A DNA stretch of 64,000 bases from Utricularia gibba (Eukaryota > Streptophyta > Magnoliopsida > Lamiales > Lentibulariaceae). Positions 1 through 11,842 of this stretch are shown here, one piece after another. The DNA lies in assembly GCA_002189035.1 (NCBI GenBank), contig NEEC01000002.1, positions 1,178,001-1,242,000 on the forward strand, in the 5' to 3' direction. The notes below the pieces were generated by a model. That model saw only the letters and a program-made list of their open reading frames with translations, ran no database searches and was not told the DNA's origin. Position 1 is the first letter of the stretch. Each line of letters starts with the position of its first letter. Position numbers and translations under genes: made by a program.

Positions 1-492
1 ATAAGATGTTTTAAAATTTTTATTCTTTTTTAAAGTAAATAGCATATATTTGGAAGATAACAATTATTCTTGAAATATGAATTTTTTTACAAAAATTGTC
101 TATTTTATCAATCCACTTTTTTAAAAAAGTATTTAAATTAATGAACTTAATCAAATAAAAAAAGTTATAAAAATATTATTAAAGTGCATTTATGCAAGTA
201 TTTTAAAAAGGAAGGTGCCGTGCAGCTCCGTACTCCGTAGACTAGTCCCTAGTAGCTCCATAGCCGTGTGAAGGGTTAAGTAGGCTACGGCCCCGGAACG
301 ATAGCACAACGGTTTTTCAACGGCGGTGATACTCATTGGGTATTGCATGGACGCATGTATTTCTTCTGTCGCTCACGCCGGTGGACCGGAGATACTGAAA
401 CCGCCGTGCCGGCGAGCTCATGGGCTTGACCAAAGAAACGAAGATGATGTAAATGAATCAAATCGTGTATTCATCCTACATACAAACTAATC
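1..492. other. A/T-rich left flank
   Basis: The first 210 bases are strongly A/T-rich with no coding signal. The remainder is the downstream side of the minus-strand zinc-finger gene and probably holds its 3' UTR and polyadenylation region. I see no gene or repeat here. Confidence 0.5.
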
Positions 493-936
493 TCAGTCAA
501 CAACAACCTTTCCAAAGTTCAGGAACATGTTTTCGGAAGGAGTCAAGTTCAAATCTATACAGAACGCTTTCTTCACCATCGGCGCCGCCTCCGTCGCCAC
601 CGTCAGAGCCAGCGGCAGCTGTATAGATTTCCCATCAACAATACTTTCCCTATGCCGCCGCATATGCCCACCTAAGGCTTGCCCCAAAGCGAACTCCAAC
701 CCACAAACCGAACACTCGTGAGTCTTCGGCTTCGGCGGCGACGGTGGCTGCTCCGCCGTCATTCTCGCCTTCTTGTGACTAGCCCGGTGACCCCCGAGCG
801 CCTGGAAAGATGAAAACTCCCGGTTACACGTCTTGCAGGTGAAGACACGGCCAGGGTCACCCCCCTGACGTGATAACAACATCAAGTAACCAGCCATCAG
901 AGCAGCATCATCGTCCGCACTCCTCTTGGCCGCCAT
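493..936 (-). CDS. C2H2 zinc-finger repressor, ZAT11/ZAT12 type (C1-2i)
   Basis: An intronless 147-residue protein with two plant-type C2H2 fingers. Finger 1 uses C34, C37, H50 and H54; finger 2 uses C75, C78, H91 and H95. Each carries the plant hallmark QALGGH in its recognition helix. An EAR repression motif, DLNL, lies at residues 128-131, and an L-box-like leucine segment sits at 13-22. This order (L-box, two fingers, C-terminal EAR) and the short length match the C1-2i subfamily (ZAT10/11/12), nuclear repressors usually induced by stress. The start is the first ATG of the frame and has a TATA box about 110 bp upstream. Which ZAT is the ortholog cannot be settled by eye. Confidence 0.93.
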   Translation of the reverse strand: MAAKRSADDDAALMAGYLMLLSRQGGDPGRVFTCKTCNREFSSFQALGGHRASHKKARMTAEQPPSPPKPKTHECSVCGLEFALGQALGGHMRRHRESIVDGKSIQLPLALTVATEAAPMVKKAFCIDLNLTPSENMFLNFGKVVVD

Positions 937-1045
937 GAAAATGAATCAGAGAATGAAACAAACAAACGAGGTGTGGCTGCAGAGAGAGAAGGAGATCTAG
1001 AGATACAAACATGTACAGATACATCAACATATATTGTACTTGGTG

Positions 1046-1051
1046 TATATA
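1046..1051 (-). promoter_or_regulatory. TATA box of the ZAT gene
   Basis: TATATA lies 110 bp upstream of the zinc-finger start codon on the minus strand. A start site about 30 bp downstream would leave an 80-base leader. Position and sequence are typical; transcription is inferred. Confidence 0.55.
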
Positions 1052-1059
1052 GGGAGAGG

Positions 1060-2821
1060 AGGTCAGAACGTAGCTGCACAATTTTTATTGCGAGCTGGAG
1101 AGATTGACTGGATACAAGTCCACCGAATTTGGCGATCGGAATGAAGAATCAATTCAATTCAACATAAACATGCTTTCCCTTTTTACACATGGGATCTAGC
1201 TCGGGCTACAACTAACAAACGAACCACCAATGATGCCGATGACTCGGCTTCTCTGGTCACCACAAACTCAAAAGTCAAACCTTACTTCCATTCTAATCCA
1301 ATGTATACATGAATAATAGTAAAGGCGCCACCTTTTTAAGTCAAACATTAAAATAGAAGCTGATACTTAGCAACAGTGATGCAAGTGATGAGGGGAGCAT
1401 GACGAAAGTGCTTACCAAATTGGGGAGGTAAAGATTCTCTCTTTATTACCCCAGTAAAAACATGTGCCTTCATCACATTTTACTAAGGTTTCAAGTCAAA
1501 CTAGAAAGCGTGTGGGGTGTCTTACTCGGTGAGTAGAAGGAATAAACAAAGAGTTCTTCTGGAACCCCAGAACCCGAAGCGGCATTCGGAGTTCACACGG
1601 CCATGGTGGTTGAACTGGTTAAAGGGACTTTTATCCATTACTCTTCAAGATCCATCAAGACTAAGAAAAGTAAGTTGCATGGGGACAAACGGTATGAATG
1701 CTGAGTGGAAGAAAAGAACACACAGCAAGGTTTGCATTATTGAATTGAATAATCGGATTACTGACTTGCGCGTTCATCGGGAAGTGGTTTCAGAATCTCC
1801 GCTTGAACGACTCTTATTTCTGCATCCAGGCCATACGTCCCTGCGAATCAGAATGGAACACTACCTGAAACTACATAGAAAATTACCCCGAAAAGAAGGC
1901 AGGGATGAACTTGGAGTTCTTCTCCCCAGACGATTAGGAACGAAGCGAACTACAATCCTTCATCCTCGAGAAGACAGGGATGCCTAGTTTTCCGGTTCGC
2001 ATTTGCCGGCGACGGAACGGCGCCAATGGAATGCACGAAAACTCCGTCCTCCCACGCCTCTCAGCAATCTCCAGGCCGCAGTGGGCCTTCTCTCGGACTT
2101 CCTATTAGCGATCTGTTACAAGGCCCAATCAATACCAACACGAGCCTTTGAACATGCGGTGCTTCTAGAAACAAAGCCCATTTGACCAGATCAGGGTTCC
2201 CATGGTGGGCCCCACACCGCGTCTTCATTCGGCCCACACGCTTTTTGGGCATCTTTACAACTAATGCACATCATGCACATCCCGTAACACTCCACATGAG
2301 GCATGCATATGATTCATGGTCCCCCATCCCACATCGTAATTTAAAATTTTATAATATATAACTTATAAATTCTCGATCGGTTACTGGATTGCCAATCGCC
2401 TCCATGCACAATAACTTCCCACATTTGGAAGCCTCCATTACAGAATCAGGACGCCCCACTTGCACACCATTGCCTATCGGGTCGACGTGGCTGTGGGTGC
2501 CCCGGCACAACACGACGCCACGTGTGCAGACATGCCACTGACGCACGAGCACGCATCATCCCTACCTGGCAAGCTCCTTTCTGGAGTGTCCAATTTAATA
2601 TAATTATTTAAAATACTGAATAATCAAATAGTTATATTTTCAGATCATCAATTTTGTATTTTTATGTTAGTATTCAAGTTATTTTGGTAGTATATTAATT
2701 TCATCCATTTCATGTGATAAAATTTATAACGGAAGTAGCTTTTGTGCAAGTGCAAGACCATAAAATATGGAGTGGGACTGCAGAAAAAGAGAAAGTGAAA
2801 TAACATGGTTGAAGGCACGCT
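1060..2821. other. Intergenic region with an unidentified 156-codon open frame
   Basis: This spacer holds the ZAT promoter side and then mixed sequence. A plus-strand open frame at 1517-1987 encodes a basic, Arg/Leu-rich 156-residue product with no motif I recognise. Its base composition is more balanced than the flanks, so it could be a relic such as an organelle-derived insert or a retroelement fragment. I cannot assign it. From about 2,580 to 2,750 the DNA is A/T-rich. No RNA gene was seen. Confidence 0.35.
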
Positions 2822-3460
2822 TTAATGAGCTACGGCGGACGGAGGCGCGTGAGGTATGCTTCTCTGTTTCGGGACGGCGAGCATCGCCGTGTGGTCGATG
2901 AAATCCTTGAGGTCCACCACCGTCTGCAGAATCGTCTTCAGATCATCGACGCAGCCGAATCGGCAATTTCCGACTCGTCTCACGGCGTAGACGTAGAACG
3001 TGATGCATCCTTTTCTGAACTTGAATCGCGCCATTTCGGTTCCTACCAGGCCTCTGATCAGCTTCTTGTTCACTTCCCCCAACGCGATCTCCATCGGCCA
3101 CTGGCGCTCCGCGGAGGCCTTCATCGCCTCCGATTCGAACACGAATACCACAATTTTGGAGGTTTTCGTGCCCAAACCTAGCGTGAGTGTGTGCCAGGCT
3201 TTGTGAGCCAGGATTGTGAAATTCGTAGGGATGAAGGCGGAGGTAGATGAGAAGGATGACTGGGCGTGTGGCAGCGAAATAAGGCGGAGCAATTCGGGGG
3301 TACGTGCTCGCCGGACTGTGAATGATTTGACAATGAATTGTCCGCCGAATCGGAGGCCTTTCACATCGGAGGAAGGCTTGAATGAGAAATCGGCGGCCGG
3401 CTTTGACGGTTTTCCATTAGATTTACTCTTGTTTTTCTTCTTTTTGCTGTTCTCCTCCAT
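2822..3460 (-). CDS. Conserved plant protein of unknown function (At3g50340/At5g67020 type)
   Basis: A single-exon gene for about 212 residues. The open frame extends 28 codons further upstream, but the ATG at 3460 is preferred: it opens the family-typical MEENSKKKK start, a basic Lys-rich tail. The body carries the family blocks DVKGLRFGGQFIVKSF, LAHKAWHTLTLGLGTK, MARFKFRKGCITFYVYAVRR and VDLKDFIDHTAML, ending shortly afterwards. I recognise these from an uncharacterised Arabidopsis pair; the biochemical function is not known. There is no signal peptide or membrane segment. It is divergently arranged with the plus-strand gene starting at 4232. Confidence 0.8.
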   Translation of the reverse strand: MEENSKKKKNKSKSNGKPSKPAADFSFKPSSDVKGLRFGGQFIVKSFTVRRARTPELLRLISLPHAQSSFSSTSAFIPTNFTILAHKAWHTLTLGLGTKTSKIVVFVFESEAMKASAERQWPMEIALGEVNKKLIRGLVGTEMARFKFRKGCITFYVYAVRRVGNCRFGCVDDLKTILQTVVDLKDFIDHTAMLAVPKQRSIPHAPPSAVAH

Positions 3461-4231
3461 GTCGACGACGGTGGCGAGTGACGAGTATAACAGATTTGGC
3501 GATGGATGACAATGGAGGTGGTGGGGTGAGAGGAGACACCTCAAATGTAGATGACGAAGTGAGCTGTCTCTGTCTCAGGGACTTTATTGTATTTAATGAT
3601 TTATTATTATTTTCCCTTAAATGCTCCACTCTAACGTTTGATTTTCTCGAATTATTAATAATTAATTATCATTAACTAGATTTATAATCACTATTAATTA
3701 CGAAAAGATTAATTCATCAAAAATTGAATTCATTTTATTAAAAAATATATTTGAATAATTAATATGTAACTGCAACTGCAACTGCGAAGAACCATTGGAA
3801 ACTGCACAACCAGGATCTTGTCATCGATGAAAATGGTCGCCGGTTTTTGTACGGATGGAACTGGCTCATCGCTTAAGCTCTATCTTCACGGTGGCCGGTA
3901 TCGTGAATCATCTTTTGTAGCTCATGTGTTTTTTTTTTCATCAGGAGATGTCAGTTGTCTTGTTTGGGATTATTTAATTTTTTGAGAATTCAACGATGGG
4001 GTGACTGACATTTGACCCGCCGGCAGGGTGTGGTGGCATTCCTCGGTCATTCTGCATCACAAAAAAAAAAAGGCCGAATTGAGTTTTATTGGTACTGGTT
4101 CTCCTTCGCTGGATTCTCGGTTTATCTGGATCCGCTCGTCTCTGGCTATAGAGGTGGTGTAGAGAGATCCAGATTTTCATACCATATTTTCTGATACTGG
4201 GTTTCTTCTATTGTCGACGCTTTGTTGAGGG
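3461..4231. other. Divergent promoter region
   Basis: This is the shared upstream region of two head-to-head genes. It is A/T-rich at about 3,590-3,770. The last few hundred bases look like the leader of the plus-strand gene. A short open frame at 4012-4194 has no coding features. Confidence 0.45.
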
Positions 4232-5992
4232 ATGGCGCAAATATTCCCTCCTGGATTGGGGACTCTCCTCCATCTCCAACAGGGTTGCATCAATAGGCCG
4301 CCGCTGCCCAAGGTTCAGTCACTTGCTGATGTGATTTCCTTTTCTCCGAGTGGCTCCATCCAATCCCGTATACCTATTTCTTGATCGAGTTGGGTTGCTT
4401 TTGTTTGATATGAACTTGGCGTGTTGATTTATGCTTTTTCTTGATTTCATGGATTGGTGTTTCAGGACTTGAACCATTTTCTCCTTCATCAGAGTCCTTA
4501 TCTGGATTTGGCGAATCCACATACTATTGATCTAGGTCTACAGAGGCAAGAAGAGTATTTGTTGACTAGTAGCAGGTTATTGGAGTGTAATAAATTGATG
4601 ATGATGGATTCAAGCACCAGAAGTTCACCGCTTGCTGATGTTCAAGGTTTGCTTCTTCCCCACAGCACCCAAGTTGTGTTTTTCGTGATGCTGAAATGAT
4701 GAGATCCCGTTTTTGTTGCCCTTGTCTGCTTTGTGATGTTAGCTGTAGAAGTTTGCTTATGTGAATTCATGTCGATAAGATCATGAAGAGTGTCGTGATG
4801 GGAGTTGTTTTGAAGGCAGGCACCCAACTGGAAATACTTCTATTTAGCCTTCAAGTTGCGAAACAGTGCAGCAGACAGGAGAGCATATTGAATTTGCTGG
4901 CATCTGGGTCCAAGGATAGAAAAAGCATGCGAGATCTTCTCTTCGATTTGGGCTCTCGAAAACCGTCCCTACATCTTTCGTTGCCATCTTCTGATTCAAA
5001 CCCGAGTCATTGGTCTTTTACAGATGCTGAATCTGAATGGATGTCACTTGCATACCCTACCAGGGAGCTCTACTTTAATGACCATTCTCTGGAAACATGT
5101 AACTGTATGGAAAGCTTTTTTCTTCACCCCGATGGCCGACATATGCGTAATTACTCTGAGAGTGAAGGGCATAATCTTCATGCCCTGCTTTCTGCATTCT
5201 CCGAGCTTCAGGTGCCCAAAGCCACAGTGAACAAGTCCAGTAATCTGACGATGTTGGTTCCCTACTTTGAGAGGTGTCATCCCTTAATCCTTATTCACGC
5301 ACATTTCAGTTGATCATGCCATTCAAAACGTGTCTGCTTCTGCTTGTCAGTCGGAGAAGTTCAAGGTCCAAGAAGGATGTTACATCAAGCATCAAGTCTG
5401 CAAAAACAAAAAAGGCCAAGAGGGAAGCAAGAATGTGAGTGCTTAAAATGAACGTTTATCCTCCATGTGCTGCTTCAAACATCTTATCATGTATTTGCTG
5501 CGTGTCTGTCACAGCATGGAGAAGAAGCCTGCAAGTGCTAGAACCAGTAAAGGTAGTGAGGCCTACCCCGAAACCTATCTCCACGCGTGCGACTGCCTTC
5601 TTTCTCTAATCGTTCATCAAAAGCAGCCGGACAAAAGTGCAATACACTCACTGAAGAAATCTGGCTCTCAGATGCTGATAGATTTTACAGCCGCCATTGC
5701 CGGTGCCGGCATTGCTGTTCTTCTCACAGTTTTCTATGCAGTAATGGGTAGAGGCCTGCCACTCTGCTACCCCAGAATTCTGAGCGCTGGATTCGGATTG
5801 GGACTTGTTTGGCTCTCTTCCGCCCTTAACAAGCTGAGAGGTACTCTAATGTCCATCTGCAAATCTTCTGGTGACGCGGGTGGTGGTCTAGAGAAGTCGA
5901 TAAGGGTCCATTTGGACAGGAATGTGAAGGATATATGCTCCCGAGCAGCAGCTCTCATGGCCATTGCCTTCCTCGCAATCTGTCTGATTTGA
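4232..5992 (+). CDS. Unknown plant protein with C-terminal membrane segments
   Basis: I rebuilt five exons: 4232-4312, 4466-4646, 4856-5273, 5351-5434 and 5515-5992. All junctions are GT-AG and the frame closes, giving 413 residues. The N-terminal two thirds is hydrophilic and Ser-rich. Exon 4 encodes a very basic patch rich in Lys and Arg, a possible nuclear-localisation or lipid-facing segment. The C-terminus has a hydrophobic stretch starting IDFTAAIAGAGIAVLLTVFY and ends with a second one (AALMAIAFLAICLI) that finishes at the stop codon, like a tail anchor. I do not recognise a named family. The start is the ATG just upstream of the first in-frame splice donor. Confidence 0.7.
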
Positions 5993-6191
5993 CTCGTTTT
6001 GTTTACTTTTTTTGCATGATTCACAGACTTGTGGTATATCTGAGCTTGTGTATAATCTTCAGCAACCTTAGATATGAGAATTTACAGGTTTTGTAATCTA
6101 AAATCTTGTAACAAGTTGCTTCTGCTGTACCACAAGACATGCATTACAACAAGGAAAGTCTGTCTTGCAGCGAGTCCAGAATCTGAAAAGG

Positions 6192-7379
<1,188 letters not shown>

Positions 7380-8170
7380 TTTCTAACAAATTCAAAAGCT
7401 CCGCATCGCATCCAATGGACCAATTCCGCCCCCGAAGTCACCTCACCCGAATCTTCGATTGTTTTCTTCCCTGAAAAAAGAAAAAAAAAAAAAAACCAAA
7501 ACAAAGTGATTGGGAGGCTTGGGCCCGTGGATCTTTTCCTTTTAGCAATCGGGCCTGTCGATAAAAGAATTTATTGAATAATTAATAAATTGAATCACTC
7601 TTTGAAAATAATAAATTGAATTCGAATTTATTATTTATTATATCGAATTGAACAACTTTATAAAAAAATTTTGAAAATTTAAAAATCCTTGACGAGAATT
7701 TAAAAATAATTTTTCAAGATTCAAATTTTTAAAATGAATTTAAATAAAAAATACTTAAATTCAATTCAATATTTTATAAAAAGAATTTCATTAAAACTAA
7801 TAACTTGAGATTGAATTCGTTTCAAAACAGGGCTGTTAAAAATTGATGGATCGGGTATTCGGGTCGGTAGATTATGCGGATGGAATCGGAGTGAACGCAT
7901 TATTTATGTATTTATTTATTTTTAATATAGAATGTCGAACGTGGAATTACGGAGGTAGGGAGTAGGAACCCGAAAAAGTGTGCCGGAGGCCCATGAGGGA
8001 ACGGGCCCCGTCCGAGCCTAGTCACCATCCGCCACGTAGGCTCGGAAGACCGTTGAAACCCCATCTGCTCCTGCTTCTTCTTCTCACTGCGCAGATCACA
8101 TAAATTATGAAGAGAAAACACGAAATCATGACGCCCTTTGTGTTGTAGTTTCCCCGTTGGCGCTCTGTCT
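7380..8170. other. Divergent promoter between ABP1 and the LRR gene
   Basis: The first part holds the ABP1 leader; a polyA tract lies near 7,480-7,495. From 7,570 to 7,850 the sequence is strongly A/T-rich with many TTTAAAA-like words. No gene was seen. Confidence 0.5.
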
Positions 8171-8180
8171 GTATATATAC
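8171..8180 (+). promoter_or_regulatory. TATA box of the LRR gene
   Basis: TATATATA sits about 115 bp upstream of the chosen start at 8292. An in-frame ATG-like start further up (8157) lies upstream of this box, so it cannot be in the main transcript. The box therefore helps decide the start codon. Confidence 0.6.
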
Positions 8181-8291
8181 AATAAGAGGTCCTTCTGGGC
8201 TGTTCTGATTTCCCAACGGTTGCCTACAAATCTTCCTTTGCTCTTTTCCTCCATTGCTGATACTCCCTTTGGATTCTTGTTTCTGTACGCA

Positions 8292-9509
8292 ATGAAAATG
8301 GCGAGAGCAAGGATCAGAGCTCTTTACAGGCTTCTAGTTTTCTCCCATTTCATCTTCTTGTTTCAACGCTGCGCTGGTATACTGAACCCCATGGACTTTC
8401 TGGCACTCCAGGCCATCAAAAAGAGCTTGCACGATTTACCGGGATCTCTGTTTTTCGCTTCATGGGACTTCATTTCCGAGCCCTGTGACTTCTCCGGGGT
8501 GTACTGCGATGGCGATAGGGTTATCGCGCTTAATCTCGGTGATTCTCGGGCTGGGTCTCCTGGTTTGACAGGCCGAATTGATCCAGCAATCGGGAGGTTA
8601 ACAGCTCTATCGGAACTCACCATCGTCCCTGGCCGGATTTTCGGGGCGTTACCGGAGAGTTTTTCGGAGTTGAGATCGCTTAGATTTTTAGTCATCAAGG
8701 GGAATCTCATCTCCGGGAAAATTCCGGCGGGTTTGGGAGAGCTTCAGCTGCTGGAAACTCTTGATTTGAGCTCCAATCGCTTGTCTGGGATCATCCCATC
8801 CTCCATCGGAATCCTACCGGCGTTATCCAATCTCATCGTTTCTCACAACAATCTGAGCGGCTCAGTTCCCCGGTTCATCTCCGAGTCACTAACCCGTCTT
8901 GATTTGTCGCACAACAATCTCACAGGTTCACTTCCGCCGTATGGTCTTCCTGCGTCCCTCCGGTACTTATCCTTGTCCTGGAACCGTCTCTACGGTCCCG
9001 TCGACCGAGTCTTATCCTCTTTAAACCAGCTAAACTACGCGGACCTCAGTTCGAACCGGTTCTCCGGTCGAATCCCTGCTGCTCTGTTCAGCTTCCCCTT
9101 ACAGAGCCTCCAGCTTCAAAGAAACCAGCTGTATGGGCAAGTCGCCCCAGCCGATCTGGTGACGATTCCGACGGTGGACCTGAGCTTCAACCGGTTCTAC
9201 GGCGAAATTTCGCCCATGTTCTCGACGGTTCAGAATCTGTATCTCAACAACAACCGTTTCAGCGGCCAGGTCCCAAGCTGCTTGGTGCAGAAATTGCTGG
9301 ATTCCAATCTACAGACGCTCTACCTACAGCACAATTTCTTAACCGGGATCCAGATTAATCCGGCGGTGGAGATTCCCCAGAGCTCCTCCTTGTGCTTGTA
9401 CTACAACTGCTTGGTGCTTCCGCTGGACACCCCTTGCCCCTGGAAAGCTGGCCGTGATAGGGCAAGGCCGCTCTCACAGTGCACCTCAGTGGAAAGGGTA
9501 AAACCGTAA
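8292..9509 (+). CDS. Secreted leucine-rich-repeat protein (At4g03010/At1g03440 type)
   Basis: An intronless 405-residue protein. Residues 1-28 form a signal peptide ending in a hydrophobic run and QRCAG. An LRR N-terminal cap follows (AIKKSLHDLPGS, then the PCDFSGVYC cysteine pair). About ten plant-type LRRs with LxLSxNxLSGxIP spacing occupy roughly residues 90-350, and a C-terminal cysteine cap contains CLYYNC and PCP. There is no transmembrane helix and no kinase domain, so it is probably apoplastic or wall-associated. I recall close similarity to Arabidopsis LRR proteins annotated as receptor-like protein 29 relatives; the ligand is unknown. The start at 8292 is preferred because the upstream in-frame region lies across the TATA box. 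Confidence 0.88.
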   Translation: MKMARARIRALYRLLVFSHFIFLFQRCAGILNPMDFLALQAIKKSLHDLPGSLFFASWDFISEPCDFSGVYCDGDRVIALNLGDSRAGSPGLTGRIDPAIGRLTALSELTIVPGRIFGALPESFSELRSLRFLVIKGNLISGKIPAGLGELQLLETLDLSSNRLSGIIPSSIGILPALSNLIVSHNNLSGSVPRFISESLTRLDLSHNNLTGSLPPYGLPASLRYLSLSWNRLYGPVDRVLSSLNQLNYADLSSNRFSGRIPAALFSFPLQSLQLQRNQLYGQVAPADLVTIPTVDLSFNRFYGEISPMFSTVQNLYLNNNRFSGQVPSCLVQKLLDSNLQTLYLQHNFLTGIQINPAVEIPQSSSLCLYYNCLVLPLDTPCPWKAGRDRARPLSQCTSVERVKP

Positions 9510-9647
9510 AGTGTCACGCAGGGACTAATCTCTTGTACGTTTCTTCTATTCTTTATTTATTTTTGTAATTAAACGTTTTTACAGGGACCTGAAATTAATA
9601 AAATATAAGATTAAAATAAATGATTCCCATTTTCTCCAAAATCAAAA

Positions 9648-9969
9648 TCAACCTCCCGTCGGCGACCTCTGATTTCGCAAGGATTCATGGCCTGCGTAGC
9701 AAGAGTAGGAAGAGGTAGCCGCGAGCTTGCGCTTCACAGGATCTGGTAATGGAGGCAACCGGAGTAGATCTCCTTCCGTTTCGATGGGGTCCGATCTCAG
9801 AATCTGCACAGAAACGCCGCCGCGAAAAATAAAAGTAAAGCAATGAAGCTATTGGTAGAGGAAGACATGTGCGATGGATGCTTACGGGATCTTGGAGCAG
9901 CGGCTTGGAGTCGTCCTTCGCGGGCCTGAATTCTGGTTTCCGTTTTCCGCCGTCACTCTGCTGCTTCAT
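9648..9969 (-). CDS. Small two-exon protein, 79 residues, unidentified
   Basis: Exon 1 (9886-9969) encodes MKQQSDGGKRKPEFRPAKDD and eight more residues; exon 2 (9648-9803) continues in frame with ILRSDPIETEGDLLRLPPLP. The donor is GTAAG and the acceptor TGCAG. The product is hydrophilic and basic at the N-terminus, has an acidic/proline segment in the middle and no membrane helix. The ILRSDPIETE block looks conserved to me, but I cannot name the family. The gene converges on the LRR gene with only 138 bp between stop codons. An RNA-seq read across the intron would confirm it. Confidence 0.6.
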
Positions 9970-11044
9970 CTTCAAAATTTCCGGCACAAGACGTCGGCGT
10001 TCACCTAAATTTTGGACGCTGCAAATCTGATTAATGGGCTTTTCAGGTAGGTGTATTGGAGTGATGCTGGACTTTGTTTTAACGAGCCCATTTAATAATT
10101 TGAACCCGGCCCATGACCCAAACCGTGAAGAAGAAGAGTATATAAATGATGGAAAGTGCAGGGGGCAGGAGACTTCGCTCGTTTTCTGGTGTTGAATCGC
10201 GTAGGATTGTAGCTGCTCGGAGATACTTGATTCGTACAGTTTTTTCTCCGATCGCCGCCGCTGTTGGTTCAGTTCGTGGTGTGGTGGTTTCGTGGAGCGT
10301 ATTGTATAGATCATTTCGTTTTTCCTAGTTTTCGCCTCTTGATCTTTTGAGTCCATCGGACATTGTTTTTCTTCTTAAGTGCTTGGAAAGTTCAGCGATG
10401 ATAACATCGAGGAGGCAACATGCGAAACTTGATTTTTCTCAGGTTAAGGTGAGAATTGAGTGAAGAGTTCTTCAAAGCAATTTTACCAGATACAGTATAT
10501 TGATCCCGATTCCCAAGTAGGTAGAACCTACGACTGTGGACGTCTTTGTGAAATACTGGTCGCATTTTGCTCCCGCTGGCTACTACTTCATCCCGGTGTA
10601 TGAGTAGTAGCCGTTAGTAGCATTTTCTGAAAGGGAGATACTGTTTCTTGAGCTTCAACCACATCAACTGGAAGTTACTCATTTTTAAGCATCATGTCAG
10701 GCTTTACTGCTTCTGCATTTGCTCTCCCCTTCCTGTTTCTTTGTATCCTTCATCTTCTACCAGTGCTGGCTGACCTATTTCTGGTGTGACCGATAGAGAT
10801 AATTGTATGCCGTCCGTTCTTGTATTGCTTCATCATGATATCCTTTCTGTGACAGATTCAGTTCCTTGTATCATCGAGTTCATCAATGAACTTGCCATGA
10901 TCTGGTTTGTCGATACGACTCATTTCAGTGAAGCGAACGCAAGCAGTTTCGTATGGAGTACGCTAATGAGTAGGGGGTTAGAGGAAACAAGATTCCCTGG
11001 AGATTGAGTTAACAACGGGGTACAAGTAGAATGAGAAATGGATG
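9970..11044. other. About 1 kb with only short unsupported frames
   Basis: A 60-codon basic frame lies at 10146-10328. A short in-frame segment at about 10,398-10,449 ends in a good GTGAG donor, so a spliced plus-strand transcript, perhaps non-coding, is possible. A strong hairpin lies at 10578-10612 and a smaller perfect one (GTAGGT-AGA-ACCTAC) near 10,517-10,531. I found no protein family, tRNA or classical snoRNA boxes. Confidence 0.35.
10578..10612. repeat. Inverted repeat / hairpin
   Basis: The arms GGCTACTACTTCAT and ATGAGTAGTAGCC pair over 13 bp with a single bulged T around an 8-base loop. It lies in an otherwise gene-free kilobase. Its function is unknown; it could be part of a structured non-coding RNA. 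Confidence 0.6.
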
Positions 11045-11670
11045 TCATTTGGGTAGAGGCGGATGAACTATCAAGCCGATTATCCACAGCAGGATGGACC
11101 CAACGATCCAACAGATTGCCGCAAAGACGATCAGACCAGCGAGAATGGTGAGAAATGGCGGACTCGAAGACGAATCGTCTCTGGTATTTGTTTCATTCTG
11201 ATCATCTGTGTTTGATGCAGATGCAGAAGGCTTATTCCGCTCCAAAACCACTACTACGCCCGTCATAATCCTGGAAAACCAATCAGCAGCGCAGGTCACC
11301 ACATCCACAAGTGAATCAGGCATTACATTTGAAATTTGGCACCGTGGAAGATGTACATTCTCTTTCAAGAAGCTAACAAGCTCGAACTCTAGCCAACCGT
11401 ATGTTATTTTTTTAATTCAATCAAAAACATTGAATTACGCTTGGAAAAGATGGGTAAACGCAACTGGGGTGAAAAACTGAAGATTTTAAGCACGGATTAC
11501 CCTGAATTGAGATCTCGTACAACATAACGGCGCCCAAAGGAGAGGTATCCAGGGTGCATTCCGGCATAGGGGCGTCGGCGGGCGCTGCTGGACGAATAAG
11601 TGTGGAGAGACGCCGATGAAGTTCCCCGGAGGAAATCAAGCTTGCACAGAGCTGATGCCGCCGCCATCAT
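11045..11670 (-). CDS. Small probable plastid membrane protein
   Basis: Two exons (11501-11670 and 11045-11270) join in frame to 131 residues. The first 55 residues are rich in Ser, Ala and Arg and poor in acidic residues, as in a chloroplast transit peptide. A hydrophilic Asn/Asp/Ser linker follows. A long hydrophobic segment near the C-terminus (FLTILAGLIVFAAICWIVG, then SILLWIIGLIV) suggests one or two membrane passes ending in HPPLPK. I do not recognise the family. The splice sites are GT-AG and the acceptor is preceded by a good pyrimidine tract. The start codon lies 79 bp from the divergent tRNA gene. Confidence 0.7.
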
Positions 11671-11748
11671 ATCTGAACCGTGTTGCTAGGAGTGAGATTT
11701 GAAGGGAAGAAGGATAAATATTTACGGGAAAGTTCGGCTTCAACAAGC

Positions 11749-11830
11749 GTCGCTTTGGCCGAGTGGTTAAGGCGTGTGCCTGCTAAGTACATGGGGTTTC
11801 CCCGCGAGAGTTCGAATCTCTCAGGCGACG
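11749..11830 (+). tRNA. tRNA-Ser (GCU anticodon)
   Basis: An 82-base class II tRNA. The acceptor arm GTCGCTT pairs with AGGCGAC, leaving discriminator G at 11830. The D arm is GGCCGAGTGGTTAAGGC (A box). The anticodon loop CTGCTAA places GCT at 11782-11784. A long variable arm and the T arm GAGAGTTCGAATCTCTC (B box) complete it. No intron and no encoded CCA, as expected for a nuclear gene. A CAA motif just upstream (TTCAACAAGC) and a T run downstream fit plant Pol III genes. Confidence 0.95.
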
Positions 11831-11836
11831 ATTTCA

Positions 11837-11842
11837 TTTTTT
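11837..11842 (+). terminator. Pol III terminator of tRNA-Ser
   Basis: A run of six T begins seven bases after the tRNA 3' end, the usual RNA polymerase III stop signal. Confidence 0.75.

Noticed and set aside
2825-3181. 118-codon plus-strand frame
   Set aside because: It lies antisense to the conserved gene at 2822-3460 and has no family features.
10786-11007. 73-codon plus-strand frame
   Set aside because: It begins at a GTG, has no motif and abuts an antisense gene.
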